Source: Neobacillus piezotolerans (lineage in GTDB: Bacteria; Bacillota; Bacilli; Bacillales; Cytobacillaceae). Taken from it: a stretch of 64,000 bases of DNA. The stretch's first letter is position 1. Every line of letters starts with the position of its first letter. Location of the stretch: positions 434,001 to 498,000 of the forward strand of contig NZ_QNQT01000001.1 in the NCBI RefSeq assembly GCF_003362805.1. The letters are read 5' to 3'. A program made the position numbers and the translations under genes. The notes under the pieces are model-generated. The model searched no databases. It was not told the DNA's origin and saw nothing but the letters and a program-made list of their open reading frames with translations. Below are positions 1 to 8,860 of this stretch, piece after piece.

Positions 1-591
1 GAAGGAAAAGCTTCCGCTCCAGGCCAGTCGAAAAAAGCGGATCCTGGAAAGCCAGTCGTACCGCTGAAGCAGGAGAACAAGGGGAATGGGCATACCAACT
101 CCAAAGCTGAAGCCGGAAAAGGAAAGCATGAAACAAAACCTAAAGAAAACAAAGGCAGCCAAAAAGCTGAGACTAAAAATAACGGAAAAGACAATAAAAA
201 GAACGGGGACAGCAACGGTAAAGGCAACAGTAAAGAACAAAATAATGGAAATGACAAGGGGAACAGCGTGGGAAAAAAGGGCAGTGATGTAAAAGGTGGT
301 GACCCAAAAAAACAGAAAGACAACCAGAATGGAAAGAACAACGGAAAAGGGAACAGCAACCAAAAGCCAAGTCCCCAAAGCAATCAAAATACTGGCAGCA
401 AAAAACATGATTCCGAAAACAAAGGCAAGGGCAATGCAAGCAGTAATGGGGAAAAAGGAAACAGCATTAAAGAAAACAACGGCCAGCAAAAAAAAGACAA
501 GAACGGATATAAAGGCAACAATGACCCCCAAAAGAATGGGGGCCAGGATACAAATGACGACTATAAAGAAAAAGGGAAGTCCGGCAAATAG
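1..591 (+). CDS. C-terminal part of a Lys/Asn/Gly-rich low-complexity protein (partial)
   Basis: The reading frame is open from the first base to a TAG at 589-591, so the start lies outside the window; 196 residues are visible. They are almost entirely Lys, Asn, Gly, Ser, Gln, Asp and Glu in irregular blocks such as NGKGNSK and NKGKGN, with no aromatic core, no membrane segment and no catalytic motif. This indicates an intrinsically disordered, highly charged tail. The part upstream may hold the functional domain, for example a cell-envelope or spore-surface module, but nothing here proves that. The stop codon lies inside the terminator hairpin at 577-603. I do not recognise a family. Internal ATGs in this frame (for example 268) are unlikely starts because the same composition continues upstream. 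Confidence 0.75.
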   Translation, partial: EGKASAPGQSKKADPGKPVVPLKQENKGNGHTNSKAEAGKGKHETKPKENKGSQKAETKNNGKDNKKNGDSNGKGNSKEQNNGNDKGNSVGKKGSDVKGGDPKKQKDNQNGKNNGKGNSNQKPSPQSNQNTGSKKHDSENKGKGNASSNGEKGNSIKENNGQQKKDKNGYKGNNDPQKNGGQDTNDDYKEKGKSGK

Positions 592-603
592 CCGGACTTT
601 TTC
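577..603 (+). terminator. Rho-independent terminator after the low-complexity gene
   Basis: A 9-bp perfect stem (AAGTCCGGC with GCCGGACTT) with loop AAATA is followed by a T run. The stop codon lies in the loop and descending arm. Confidence 0.85.
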
Positions 604-619
604 CATGTTTATTCAGTTG

Positions 620-820
620 TTATTGGTTGTTTTGGCCGGTCATTTGTGCCTGTGCCTGACGGACGAGCCTTTTCGTAATTTCTCCGCCGACAGAACCGTT
701 CGCGCGGGAAACTGTATCAGAACCTAACTGAACGCCAAATTCCTGGGCAATTTCATATTTGACCTGGTCAAGGAATTGTTCCACACCTGGAACAAGCAGT
801 TGATTGCTGTTTCTTGCCAT
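620..820 (-). CDS. Alpha/beta-type small acid-soluble spore protein
   Basis: A 66-residue protein starting [12 protein letters not shown] and containing the SASP signatures QFKYEIAxEFGVxLG-like (here [14 protein letters not shown]) and [12 protein letters not shown]. These proteins coat spore DNA in the forespore, force it towards an A-like form and protect it from UV and heat; GPR protease degrades them on germination, cutting in the EIAQEFG region. The start at 820 is chosen because AAAGGAG lies just upstream; a longer open frame to 952 has no similarity to the family. Expression is expected from a SigG promoter, but I could not identify convincing -35/-10 elements. It is a stand-alone gene downstream of glcF on the same strand. 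Confidence 0.93.
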   Translation of the reverse strand: MARNSNQLLVPGVEQFLDQVKYEIAQEFGVQLGSDTVSRANGSVGGEITKRLVRQAQAQMTGQNNQ

Positions 821-955
821 GGATCTCACTCCTTTAGTAACATCAGAGATTGCTCTCTGTAGGTATAGTTTTTGGGGAAGAGATAAAAAATATGAGTGGT
901 AATTCTTTTCCGGTTTGGCAAATCCCAAAGAAAAGTTAATGATGGCGGACAATTC

Positions 956-2299
956 CTACTGAATGGCTAGCGTTTCCTTTTTTACGGCTTCAAGGAGCAA
1001 ATCGGCAATGTGGACAGCTCGCATTGATTTTGACAAGCCTTCACGTTCTATACCAAGCTTCATTTGGAGAAGGCATCCGGGATTTGCAGTTACAATCGTT
1101 GCCGCGTGGGTATCTTTGACATTCTCCATTTTGGAATCAAGTACCTTCATTGACATTTCGGATTCTATAATATTGTATATGCCCGCCGAGCCGCAGCAAC
1201 GATCTGCTTCGTTCATTTCCCGATATTCCGCGCCTTTTAGCGCCTTTAATAATTCCCTCGGAGCGGCCGAGGATTTCATGGCATTCCGTAAATGGCATGA
1301 ATCCTGATACGTGATTATTTGGCCAGGCAGCTCCAGCGTAACTTTCTCAAGGAAACCAGCCTCCAATAGGATTTCAGATAAATCCTTTACTTTGCTTGAG
1401 AACGCCTCAGCCCGCTCATGCCACTCCGCATCATTTTGGAACAGGTGCCCGTACTCAACTAGAAATCCCCCGCATCCACCCGCATTGGTAATGATATAAT
1501 CCGCTCCTGTCCCTTCAAATGCTGCAATATTCCTTTTCGCCAATTCCTTGGCCGATTCTTTTTCGCCATAATGGCCGTGCAGCGCCCCGCAGCAAGCCTG
1601 ACTATCCGGAATGGCAACTTCGCAACCGGCTAGCTGAAGCAGCTTGATTGTCGCATCGTTTGTTTCAAGGAACATCGTATCCATCAGACAGCCCCTGAAA
1701 AATGCAACCTTCATTGTTTTCCTGCCGGTCGCCGGCATGAATTCGGGCCTATTTTTCAATTCCTTCATAGGCGGAATTTTTGGCAGGATTTTTTCCATGG
1801 AAGCGAGCCCTTCAGGGAGGAGGCTCATAAACCCAATTTTCCTGGCGGCGGTTTGCAGTCCTGACCTCTGATAAAACCCGATGAGGCCGGCTACTGCGCG
1901 CATGCGGTTCTGGTGTGGGAACAGGCCGCTAAAGGCCGCTTTTCTTGCAACCCTTACAGGAAGCGAGTAAGATTTATTGTTTGCGATGATATCGCGCGCT
2001 TCTTCAAGAAGGGAGCCATATTTGACGCCAGAAGGGCAAACCGTTTCACATGCCCTGCACCCGAGGCATAAATCCAATGATCGCTCAAAGTCCGCGTCCG
2101 GCTCAATCAGGCCATCAGCAACAGCCTTCATCAATGCGATACGGCCCCTTGGCGAGTGGGTTTCCTGAAACCCTGATTCGATATAGGTCGGACAGCTTGG
2201 CAGGCAAAACCCGCATCGCATGCAATTCAATAATTCATCTTCGTCCATCCGCGCTTTAAATTGCTGCTGGATTGCTTCCCTTTCCTTTACTGTTGTCAT
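956..2299 (-). CDS. glcF: Glycolate oxidase iron-sulfur subunit GlcF
   Basis: A 447-residue protein with two N-terminal [4Fe-4S] motifs, C26-x2-C29-x2-C32-x3-C36 and C78-x2-C81-x2-C84-x3-C88, followed by two cysteine-rich CCG domains (ACCG near residue 230 and RCCGSAG near residue 370). This is the architecture of GlcF, the electron-transfer partner of the flavin subunit that oxidises glycolate (or a related 2-hydroxyacid such as lactate) at the membrane. Its ATG overlaps the glcD stop by one base (TAATG), so the two are translationally coupled. B. subtilis has the same pair as ysfC-ysfD. No GlcE-like subunit is present, as in other Bacillus. The true substrate cannot be fixed from sequence. 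Confidence 0.9.
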   Translation of the reverse strand: MTTVKEREAIQQQFKARMDEDELLNCMRCGFCLPSCPTYIESGFQETHSPRGRIALMKAVADGLIEPDADFERSLDLCLGCRACETVCPSGVKYGSLLEEARDIIANNKSYSLPVRVARKAAFSGLFPHQNRMRAVAGLIGFYQRSGLQTAARKIGFMSLLPEGLASMEKILPKIPPMKELKNRPEFMPATGRKTMKVAFFRGCLMDTMFLETNDATIKLLQLAGCEVAIPDSQACCGALHGHYGEKESAKELAKRNIAAFEGTGADYIITNAGGCGGFLVEYGHLFQNDAEWHERAEAFSSKVKDLSEILLEAGFLEKVTLELPGQIITYQDSCHLRNAMKSSAAPRELLKALKGAEYREMNEADRCCGSAGIYNIIESEMSMKVLDSKMENVKDTHAATIVTANPGCLLQMKLGIEREGLSKSMRAVHIADLLLEAVKKETLAIQ

Positions 2300-3720
2300 T
2301 AGGAAACCACCACCCGTTTCCGGCTGTCTCCAGCAAAAATTTTACCCGGGTTCATAATGTTGTTCGGATCAAGCGCCGCTTTGACGGCCCTCATGGCTGC
2401 AACGCCTTCCTTTCCCAATTTCATCTCCAGATAAGGCGCCTTCATAATCCCGACGCCATGTTCGCCGGTAATTGTCCCGCCAAGCTCGATTGCCCTTTGG
2501 AATATCTCTTCAAATGCCTTTTCGACACGCTCCATTTCTTCATGGTTCCGGACATCGGTCGGGCAGGTTGGGTGAAGATTTCCATCTCCGGCATGGCCAA
2601 ATGTGCAAATCTTGAGATTGTATTTTCCTGCGATTTCAGTAATAGACTTAACCATCCTGGCAATTTCGGAACGAGGAACAGTCGCGTCCTCAAGAATCGT
2701 CGTCGGCGCTAGCCTTGCAAGGGCGGACAATGCCGTCCTTCTTGCGGTTCTAAGCGCTTCCGCTTCCTGTTCCGTTTTGGCGACCTCGACTGAAAAAGCA
2801 TTTTCCTGAAGGCATATATCGATGATTTTTGCCATATCCCGATCAACAATTTCCGGTTGACCGTCCTGTTCGATTAAAAGGACCGCCTCGGCATTCACTG
2901 GAAGGCCGATTTTCACATAATCCTCAACGACCCTGATAGTTGCATTGTCAAGGAATTCAAGTGTCGCCGGTATAATTTTGTTGGCGATGATTTTTGACAC
3001 CGCTTTAGCCGCTGATTCGAGATCGCTGAAGAGCGCGAGACCCGTCTTTTTTGTTTCGGGGAGGGGAAGTAGTTTCAGGATAGCCTCAGTCACGACACAT
3101 AGCGTTCCTTCCGAGCCCACAAATAGGCGGGTGAAATCATAGCCTGCGACATCCTTTGCAAGCTTTCCTCCAGTCCGTACAATATCGCCATTCGGGAGCA
3201 CCGCTTCCAGCCCAATCACATAATCCCTAGTAACACCGTATTTAAGGCCTCGGAGCCCTCCGGCGTTTTCATTGATATTGCCGCCAATCGTTGAAATTTT
3301 CATCGACCCGGGGTCAGGCGGGTAAAAAAGCCCCCTCGCTTCGACGGCTTGAATAATTTGGACTGTCAGTACGCCGGGCTGGACTGTTATCGTTAAATTC
3401 GCTTCGTCGATTTCGAGGATTTTATTCATATGCTTGAATAGAAGGACGACCCCTCCTTCGACTGGGCATGTACCCCCGCATAAATTCGTCCCTGATCCCC
3501 TCGGGACGACCGGTATCCCATGCTCGTTGCAAATTTTCAGGACCTCCGATACTTCCCGGGTATTCCTCGGGCTTATGATTGCCTCCGGGAGCGCCTGGTA
3601 ATTTGGCGTTGCGTCATAGGAATAGACGAGCCGGCTCGTTTGTGTATCCTCGTAATTTTCGGGTGAAACAATCGCGATGAATTCCTTTTTTATTTTTTCG
3701 GAAATCCCCTGTGCCAACAT
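2299..3720 (-). CDS. glcD: Glycolate oxidase FAD-linked subunit GlcD
   Basis: A 473-residue protein of the FAD-linked oxidase (FAD_binding_4 plus FAD-oxidase C) family. The FAD loop VPRGSGTNLCGG is visible in the first quarter, and the C-terminal half has the conserved HAGDGNLHP and TGEHGVG motifs of the GlcD/lactate dehydrogenase group. It oxidises a 2-hydroxyacid and passes electrons to GlcF. The start at 3720 is chosen because GGAGG sits 7-8 bases upstream (about 3727-3731); the frame continues 14 codons further without a ribosome site. It lies between the regulator cdaR and glcF, all on the minus strand, matching the ysfB-ysfC-ysfD order in B. subtilis. Confidence 0.92.
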   Translation of the reverse strand: MLAQGISEKIKKEFIAIVSPENYEDTQTSRLVYSYDATPNYQALPEAIISPRNTREVSEVLKICNEHGIPVVPRGSGTNLCGGTCPVEGGVVLLFKHMNKILEIDEANLTITVQPGVLTVQIIQAVEARGLFYPPDPGSMKISTIGGNINENAGGLRGLKYGVTRDYVIGLEAVLPNGDIVRTGGKLAKDVAGYDFTRLFVGSEGTLCVVTEAILKLLPLPETKKTGLALFSDLESAAKAVSKIIANKIIPATLEFLDNATIRVVEDYVKIGLPVNAEAVLLIEQDGQPEIVDRDMAKIIDICLQENAFSVEVAKTEQEAEALRTARRTALSALARLAPTTILEDATVPRSEIARMVKSITEIAGKYNLKICTFGHAGDGNLHPTCPTDVRNHEEMERVEKAFEEIFQRAIELGGTITGEHGVGIMKAPYLEMKLGKEGVAAMRAVKAALDPNNIMNPGKIFAGDSRKRVVVS

Positions 3721-3829
3721 AATGCATTCCTCCAATCCCTTTAAATGCAGACTAAATTCCATTTCCTATATGATTATTATAAAAAAACAGGCAATCCGAC
3801 CGCCATGTGTCTATAACCAAAAAATAAGG

Positions 3830-4951
3830 TCAGATAAGATTGTTATTTGTGTTTTTATCCAAAAAGAGCATAGCCAGAAACATAGCTGTGAAGTCAGATG
3901 TTCTTCCTGGGTTAAGCTTTGTCATTTCCTCGATTTTTTTCAGTCTGTAATGGAGCGTATTGATATGAATATGCATTTGTTCCGCCGTCTTTTTGAATGA
4001 TTTGTTTTGCCTGAAAAACTCGGCTAACGTTTCAAGCAGGTCCACTTCTTCCAAAATTGGGCCAATTGTCCGGCGCACAAAATCGATCTTTATCTCCGCG
4101 TTCAATCCATCAATTAACATTTCAAGTGTTAGGTCTTCATCAAAAACTACCTTCCTGGATGTGCCGGCATTTTTAAGCGCTCTTCCCGCATGGAAGTAGG
4201 ACTCCTTTATAGTACCGGCCGGCGCCGATTGTCCTATGCCAGCAACGGGGGTAATTCCGGCCAGCGCTTCGGTAAAATCGCAGAAAGAAGCGATCTTGCG
4301 TTCAATTTCATCGCGCGCAGGTGAAAGCGAGTGGTCGAGCAGGACGACGATGCGGCTGTTGCCCCACCGGGTGACAACATCTGTTTTTGAAAAATGAGGC
4401 CAGCTGAACAGGGCGGACCAGGTTTCTCGTGACAGCGGCTGGCTGATATTCCTGAACGCGATGATGGCAGCCATCCTCTCAAGCGCCATATCAATTCCAA
4501 GGAGCCTTGCCCTGTCCATCAATGTTTCTTCGCCGGGAGCCTGCAGCCAATCCGCGACAAAGGCTTCAAGAGCGCGGGATTGCCACTCAAACTGGCTGGA
4601 ATAATAATTTTCCATGATAAGCAGCTCGGTCATTTTGCGAATCACTTCCCCAAGAGGCGTGACAGCCTCCGGGTCGCCGGTTATCCCGACAATACCAACG
4701 ACATCATGTTGAAAAAAAATCGGAAGGTTGATTCCCGCTCTAACGCCTTTTAACTTTGTTTCGTCTTCTTGCGTAATGATTATTTTTCTTTTTTCAATGG
4801 CCGCAATGAGCGTCCCTTCATGGAATGAACCGGTTCTGGCCGGGTCGGTGCTCGCGATGATGGTTCCATCGGTACTGGCGACAATGGCGTCTTCACCAAT
4901 TACTTTCCGGATTTCGTTTATGATTTTTCCGGCAAGTTCGGGCTGGAGCAT
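3830..4951 (-). CDS. cdaR: CdaR-family carbohydrate diacid regulator
   Basis: A 373-residue protein. The N-terminal ~130 residues form a putative sugar-diacid recognition domain (ELAGKIINEIRKVIGEDAIV onwards), the middle is a GGDEF-like region of the CdaR/PucR group, and the C-terminus is a PucR-type helix-turn-helix (FKKTAEQMHIHINTLHYRLK). Family members activate genes for uptake and oxidation of glycolate, glycerate or sugar diacids. The start at 4951 has AAGGAGG nine bases upstream; the frame extends nine codons further without a better site. Its position directly upstream of glcDF suggests that it controls them. B. subtilis ysfB/cdaR is the counterpart. Confidence 0.88.
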   Translation of the reverse strand: MLQPELAGKIINEIRKVIGEDAIVASTDGTIIASTDPARTGSFHEGTLIAAIEKRKIIITQEDETKLKGVRAGINLPIFFQHDVVGIVGITGDPEAVTPLGEVIRKMTELLIMENYYSSQFEWQSRALEAFVADWLQAPGEETLMDRARLLGIDMALERMAAIIAFRNISQPLSRETWSALFSWPHFSKTDVVTRWGNSRIVVLLDHSLSPARDEIERKIASFCDFTEALAGITPVAGIGQSAPAGTIKESYFHAGRALKNAGTSRKVVFDEDLTLEMLIDGLNAEIKIDFVRRTIGPILEEVDLLETLAEFFRQNKSFKKTAEQMHIHINTLHYRLKKIEEMTKLNPGRTSDFTAMFLAMLFLDKNTNNNLI

Positions 4952-5021
4952 CTTTATTCGCCTCCTTGTTAATGCCAATTCTATTATATACTCAATTGTA
5001 CCGAGGCCGCGTTTAAAAGGA

Positions 5022-5055
5022 AAAAGAACCGCCTCCCGGTGCTGGCGGTTCTTCT
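5022..5055 (-). terminator. Rho-independent terminator after the DUF3905-like gene
   Basis: A 10-bp stem (AAGAACCGCC with GGCGGTTCTT). Read on the minus strand it is followed by a T-rich stretch. Confidence 0.85.
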
Positions 5056-5059
5056 GAAT

Positions 5060-5407
5060 TTAATCCGTGCCTTTCCCTGTATCGATTTGCGGATGCATGA
5101 AGGGAACGGCTTTTGGTTTTCGCCTTCTTTCGAGCAGCTCCCTGTTTTCAGTAGTGTTCCATCCGATATCGTTTGTCGGATGGACCCATTGATCGCCGGC
5201 CATGATCTCCGGATCTGTTTCATCCGACCAATTTTCAAGGGGGGAATTCGGGGAAGAATAGTTGCTGTCTCCAATGGTCACCCCATGCCGGTTCACAAAA
5301 GGGGCTTTCATTTTGATGCCTGTGCCTTTGAAATCAGGGGCATTGATCTGGTGGGGGAGTGTCCCGTCCATATCGGGCCTTCTTAACTCATCCGCATCCC
5401 TGGTCAT
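5060..5407 (-). CDS. Small conserved Bacillus protein, DUF3905-like
   Basis: 115 residues, hydrophilic, no signal peptide or membrane segment. The sequence begins MTRDADELRRPDMDG and contains LPHQINAPDFKGTGIKMK and a WSDETDPEIMAGDQWVHP stretch. From memory this matches the DUF3905 family, which is restricted to Bacillaceae and has no known function. The start at 5407 is preferred over the ATG at 5413 because GGAGG abuts the latter and has proper spacing to the former. It is monocistronic, with its own terminator downstream. Confidence 0.7.
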   Translation of the reverse strand: MTRDADELRRPDMDGTLPHQINAPDFKGTGIKMKAPFVNRHGVTIGDSNYSSPNSPLENWSDETDPEIMAGDQWVHPTNDIGWNTTENRELLERRRKPKAVPFMHPQIDTGKGTD

Positions 5408-5557
5408 TTTCATTCCTCCTTTTTTAATTATTTTTTGAAAAAAGGAATAGGTTTATCCCTATAGTAATACAAACCTCAATTGATGCTTGGTGAGTTCCCG
5501 ATGAATGCATGAAAAGCGTGGGGATGAAAGAAACTAATGAAAAAGGAGGCATCAGCA

Positions 5558-5719
5558 ATGGCAAAACGGAAAGCGGAGCGGAATGCTGTCGAGAAATATA
5601 GCAAAACACCATATAAAAATACCCGGGAATCGGATTTTTCCGCTGAACTTGCCCATGAGGAAGACCCTATGAAAGGGGCAAACAGGAATTCGAAACTTGG
5701 GCGGAAAGGGCGGGGCTGA
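5558..5719 (+). CDS. Small hydrophilic protein of unknown function
   Basis: 53 residues, Lys/Arg/Glu-rich, beginning MAKRKAERNAVEKY and ending SKLGRKGRG. Composition and size resemble the small spore-associated or stress proteins common in Bacillaceae (YfhD-like in style), but I do not recognise a family. The start is well supported: AAAGGAGG lies eight bases upstream of 5558, whereas the upstream in-frame ATG at 5537 lacks a site. Its TGA overlaps the ATG of the next small gene (TGATG), so the two form a coupled pair. Confidence 0.7.
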   Translation: MAKRKAERNAVEKYSKTPYKNTRESDFSAELAHEEDPMKGANRNSKLGRKGRG

Positions 5720-5871
5720 TGAAGGACAGGCTGCGCCGCAACCCAGGTCAGGAAGAGTTCAGCATCGAATTCGGCGATGTGAACGGGATTAAGCTTTTTG
5801 AGCTATTTGCAATGGGCAAGGAAAACCATGACCAAAAGGGCCGGGATAAACCCGAAAAAGAAAAAAAATAA
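5719..5871 (+). CDS. 50-residue microprotein, coupled to the preceding gene
   Basis: An ORF of 50 codons starting on the A of the upstream stop codon and ending TAA at 5869-5871. The product is MKDRLRRNPGQEEF at the start, a central IEFGDVNGIKLFELFAMG segment that could form one amphipathic helix, and a Lys/Asp/Glu-rich tail. No family recognised. Support for reality: start/stop overlap with a gene having a strong ribosome site, and a terminator that begins inside its stop codon. It could still be a chance frame, but the tight packing argues against that. Confidence 0.6.
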   Translation: MKDRLRRNPGQEEFSIEFGDVNGIKLFELFAMGKENHDQKGRDKPEKEKK

Positions 5872-5892
5872 GCCGGCGAATGCCGGCTTATT
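5868..5892. terminator. Bidirectional terminator shared by convergent genes
   Basis: A stem of ATAAGCCGGC with GCCGGCTTAT and loop GAAT. The TAA of the microprotein (5869-5871) and the TTA complement of the radical SAM stop (5888-5890) both lie inside the stem, so both genes end within the hairpin. Confidence 0.8.
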
Positions 5893-7633
5893 GCGCGAAC
5901 GAACCAATCAGCGGCCCCTTCCCGGCCGGGTCGTAGTAAACCGCCAGGGCGGAAGGGGCTTCCCTTATTTCACCTGATGACAAGTACGTTCCCAAATCGA
6001 AGGCAAGTGGCTCCAAAATCGTATGCTTGTACATTTCCTTTTCCGAAAGGCCAAGTCTTTCAAACGATTTTCCCGCAATCGACGGTACCGCCAAAAGGCG
6101 CTGGTAAAGGGCGCTCCTATCTTTTTTATCGAAGCGTTTTTCCCACCATGGTTTACGCGGGCTGTATTTCTGCCTCGACAAATAGTCGAACATCATCAGT
6201 CCCTCTATTATGTCAAGATTTCGGGTATCCCTTGATTCCAGGAAGGAATGGAGTCGTTTGAACAGGTCCTCAAGCTGATGTCCGATCCGCGCCCATCCCT
6301 TTTGGTCCCAATACGCCCCGAACTCCTGGAAGAAGTCGAACGGCGATGGAAATTCCCTCGTGATTAAATAATCGATCGTTGCATCCATTCGGTGGCTGTT
6401 CCAGTATTTCTCCAGCACATCCTCTACTTGCTTGATGCGGATGATATCCTCGAATGGAAGTACGTTGTTTCCGAGAATTTCATACGGGGCCTGGTCCATA
6501 TAAATGTAATCATGCTCGTCGGCGCGAAGCCTTACGCCGGTCCCGCGTAGCATTTTTAAGAATCCGAGCTGCAATTCTTCCGGCCTCATCTCAAACACAT
6601 CATTGAAGGTTTTCCGGAAAGATTGATAGTTTTCCTCAGGCAGGCCGGCAATCAGGTCAAGATGCTGGTCGATTTTGCCGCCCTCCTTAACCATCGTGAC
6701 GGTCCTCTTCAGTTTTTCAAAATTCTGCTTCCTCATTACGAGCTCATTCGTATATTCATTCGTTGACTGCACGCCAATTTCAAAACGGAATAATCCTTGA
6801 GGCGCTTCCTTGTTCAAAAATTCAATAACTTCCGGTCGCATGATATCCGCCGTTATTTCAAATTGAAAAACAGTCCCGGGCAGGTGTTCATCTATCAGGA
6901 AGCGGAACATTTCCATTGCGTAGCTTCGGCTTATATTAAAGGTGCGGTCGACAAATTTAATCGTTTTTGCCCCGTTGGCCATCAAATGGCGGATGTCTTC
7001 TTTAATTTTTTCTCGGTCGAAATAGCGTACGCCAACCTCGATGGACGAGAGGCAAAATTGGCAGCTGAACGGGCAGCCGCGGCTTGTTTCAATGTACGTG
7101 ACCCTTTTTCCGAGATGGGGGATATCTTCAGGAAAGCGGTAGGGGGAAGGGATTTCCTTCAGATCCAGCTTGCCGGACTGGAGATTGATTTTAACCTTGC
7201 CATCCAGCCTGTATGCCAAACCGGGCACTTTTTCAAGCTTTGGAGCCCCGCTTTCAAGTTCGATAAGGAGCTGTTTGAACGCCGCCTCGCCCTCTCCGAT
7301 AATGATAAAATCGGCAGCTGGTACTTTTTCCATCCAATCAGCTGTATCATACGTAACTTCCGGGCCGCCAAGGACGATGGCGATGGAAGGATTGATTTTT
7401 TTAATCATCGAAATCACTTTAAGCGTCTCTTCAATATTCCAAATGTAACAGCTAAATCCGATAACATCGGGCTTTTTTGCAATCAGGTCTGAAACGATGT
7501 TCATAGCGGGGTCCTTGATCGTATACTCTGCCAGTTCAATGCTGAACTCCGGAGCTGCGTAGGCTTTAAGATAACGGATGGCCAAATTGGTGTGAATATA
7601 TTTCGCGTTCAAAGTTGAACAGATAATCTTCAT
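5888..7633 (-). CDS. B12-binding-domain radical SAM protein (DUF4080 type)
   Basis: 581 residues. An N-terminal cobalamin-binding-like Rossmann region (residues ~1-140, with KPDVIGFSCYIWN and VLGGPEVTYD) precedes a radical SAM core with the CPFSCQFC cluster motif (C-x3-C-x2-C) after ETSRG, then a C-terminal region rich in aromatic residues that fits DUF4080. Such proteins use a [4Fe-4S] cluster and S-adenosylmethionine to start radical chemistry; members of this subgroup have no assigned substrate. ATG at 7633 has GAGGAG about eleven bases upstream. It is monocistronic and convergent with the small gene pair, sharing their terminator. Confidence 0.88.
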   Translation of the reverse strand: MKIICSTLNAKYIHTNLAIRYLKAYAAPEFSIELAEYTIKDPAMNIVSDLIAKKPDVIGFSCYIWNIEETLKVISMIKKINPSIAIVLGGPEVTYDTADWMEKVPAADFIIIGEGEAAFKQLLIELESGAPKLEKVPGLAYRLDGKVKINLQSGKLDLKEIPSPYRFPEDIPHLGKRVTYIETSRGCPFSCQFCLSSIEVGVRYFDREKIKEDIRHLMANGAKTIKFVDRTFNISRSYAMEMFRFLIDEHLPGTVFQFEITADIMRPEVIEFLNKEAPQGLFRFEIGVQSTNEYTNELVMRKQNFEKLKRTVTMVKEGGKIDQHLDLIAGLPEENYQSFRKTFNDVFEMRPEELQLGFLKMLRGTGVRLRADEHDYIYMDQAPYEILGNNVLPFEDIIRIKQVEDVLEKYWNSHRMDATIDYLITREFPSPFDFFQEFGAYWDQKGWARIGHQLEDLFKRLHSFLESRDTRNLDIIEGLMMFDYLSRQKYSPRKPWWEKRFDKKDRSALYQRLLAVPSIAGKSFERLGLSEKEMYKHTILEPLAFDLGTYLSSGEIREAPSALAVYYDPAGKGPLIGSFAQ

Positions 7634-7749
7634 TTTTTGTTAACTCCTCAAAAAGGTTCTTAATCAATATTTTAGTATAATCACCGGACGATGTAAAAGG
7701 AAGGAAATATTTAATAGGTATGCGGGTACGGGACTGGTATTAGTAATTG

Positions 7750-7782
7750 AAAAAATCCCTCCCGGCATAGCCGAAAGGGATT
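7750..7782 (-). terminator. Rho-independent terminator after the acyltransferase gene
   Basis: On the minus strand AATCCCT pairs with AGGGATT around an inner GGCTATGCC-type helix, followed by TTTTTC. Confidence 0.75.
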
Positions 7783-7825
7783 CGCAGACGGAAGTATGGG
7801 GACAGCGGTTTGGGTCTCAAATTTA

Positions 7826-8860
7826 TTAATGGCGCCCCTGGTTAAGCCTCAGGCCGCCTGAAAGCCTGCTTAACAATTTCTTCGTCCTTGAGGCTTTCAG
7901 TTCTATCAGCGGCTGGGTAAAGGATGTAATCAGCTTGCTGGACAGCCCGATGACGAGTATGAGAGAAATGCCTGCGAGAAGGACGATCCTCTCCGTCTTG
8001 TCAAAATATGAGGCAATGTCGCTCTCCCGGAAAACTTTGACGAAAAAGCCGTGCAAGAGATAAACATAAAGAGTGTTTTTTCCAAGCGTTGTAAAGAAAT
8101 ACTGTTTCCTTGGAACAAAGGCGAAGAAACTCATCACCATGACCAGGCTCAGCGCGTAAATGCCAAGGCGTTTAAACATCGCCCATACAGACGCGACCCC
8201 CATCGCTTCATACGGCTTGGAGCCGAGGAGCCACTGATACTGCATTTCCGGGTAAAAGTAAAATCCGGCGAAAACAGTGAGGAAAACAGCGATAGCAATG
8301 ATTCGCTTCCTGATGGTGAATAGTGAATAAAAATGCTCTTTCTTCATGTAATAGCCGACCAGGAATAACGGGAAAAACACAAACGTCCTAGAAAGGCTCA
8401 AGTAATTGGAAACCCAGCTAATATAGCCGATCAGTAAGCCAATTGAGAATGCCGCCGCAATCGCAAAGGATGGCCTGATTTTTGTAAAGAAAATCAGCAT
8501 TATGCTCCAGAAGAACATGCTGACCAAAAACCAAAGTGACCATTGTGGGTCGAACGGGTCAATCCTGAGATCCGGTTTTTGGTATAGGTAATAGTAAAAA
8601 ACAGAATAGATTACCTGGAAAATGATATATGGCAGGATTAATTTCCTGGCTATTTTCGCTACATAGCCTTTTTCATTGAAGCCCTTTGCAAAAAAACCTG
8701 AAATCAGGATGAAAGCGGGCATGTGAAATGTGTAAATCGCCTTGTAAAGCGCGAAAAAGACCTCATTATCTTCAATGAACGTCCTTAGCAAATGGCCAAA
8801 TACAACAAGAAAAATTAAAATGAATTTTGCATTGTCAAAGTAGTAGTTTCGTTTTTTCAT
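7826..8860 (-). CDS. Acyltransferase 3 family integral membrane protein
   Basis: 344 residues with about ten hydrophobic segments. The N-terminus has the family hallmark NAKFILIFLVVFGHLL followed by FHMPAFILISGFF, containing the conserved His of acyltransferase-3 proteins. These enzymes move acetyl or other acyl groups onto extracytoplasmic glycans, lipids or peptidoglycan. The start at 8860 follows GGAGG by seven bases; a TTG four codons upstream overlaps that ribosome site and is unlikely. No neighbouring polysaccharide genes point to its acceptor, so the substrate is unknown. It is divergent from the PFOR operon. Confidence 0.85.
   Translation of the reverse strand: MKKRNYYFDNAKFILIFLVVFGHLLRTFIEDNEVFFALYKAIYTFHMPAFILISGFFAKGFNEKGYVAKIARKLILPYIIFQVIYSVFYYYLYQKPDLRIDPFDPQWSLWFLVSMFFWSIMLIFFTKIRPSFAIAAAFSIGLLIGYISWVSNYLSLSRTFVFFPLFLVGYYMKKEHFYSLFTIRKRIIAIAVFLTVFAGFYFYPEMQYQWLLGSKPYEAMGVASVWAMFKRLGIYALSLVMVMSFFAFVPRKQYFFTTLGKNTLYVYLLHGFFVKVFRESDIASYFDKTERIVLLAGISLILVIGLSSKLITSFTQPLIELKASRTKKLLSRLSGGLRLNQGRH

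Noticed and set aside
6797-7492. 231-codon plus-strand frame opposite the radical SAM gene.
   Set aside because: Antisense to a gene with intact radical SAM motif; no plausible start signal or family.
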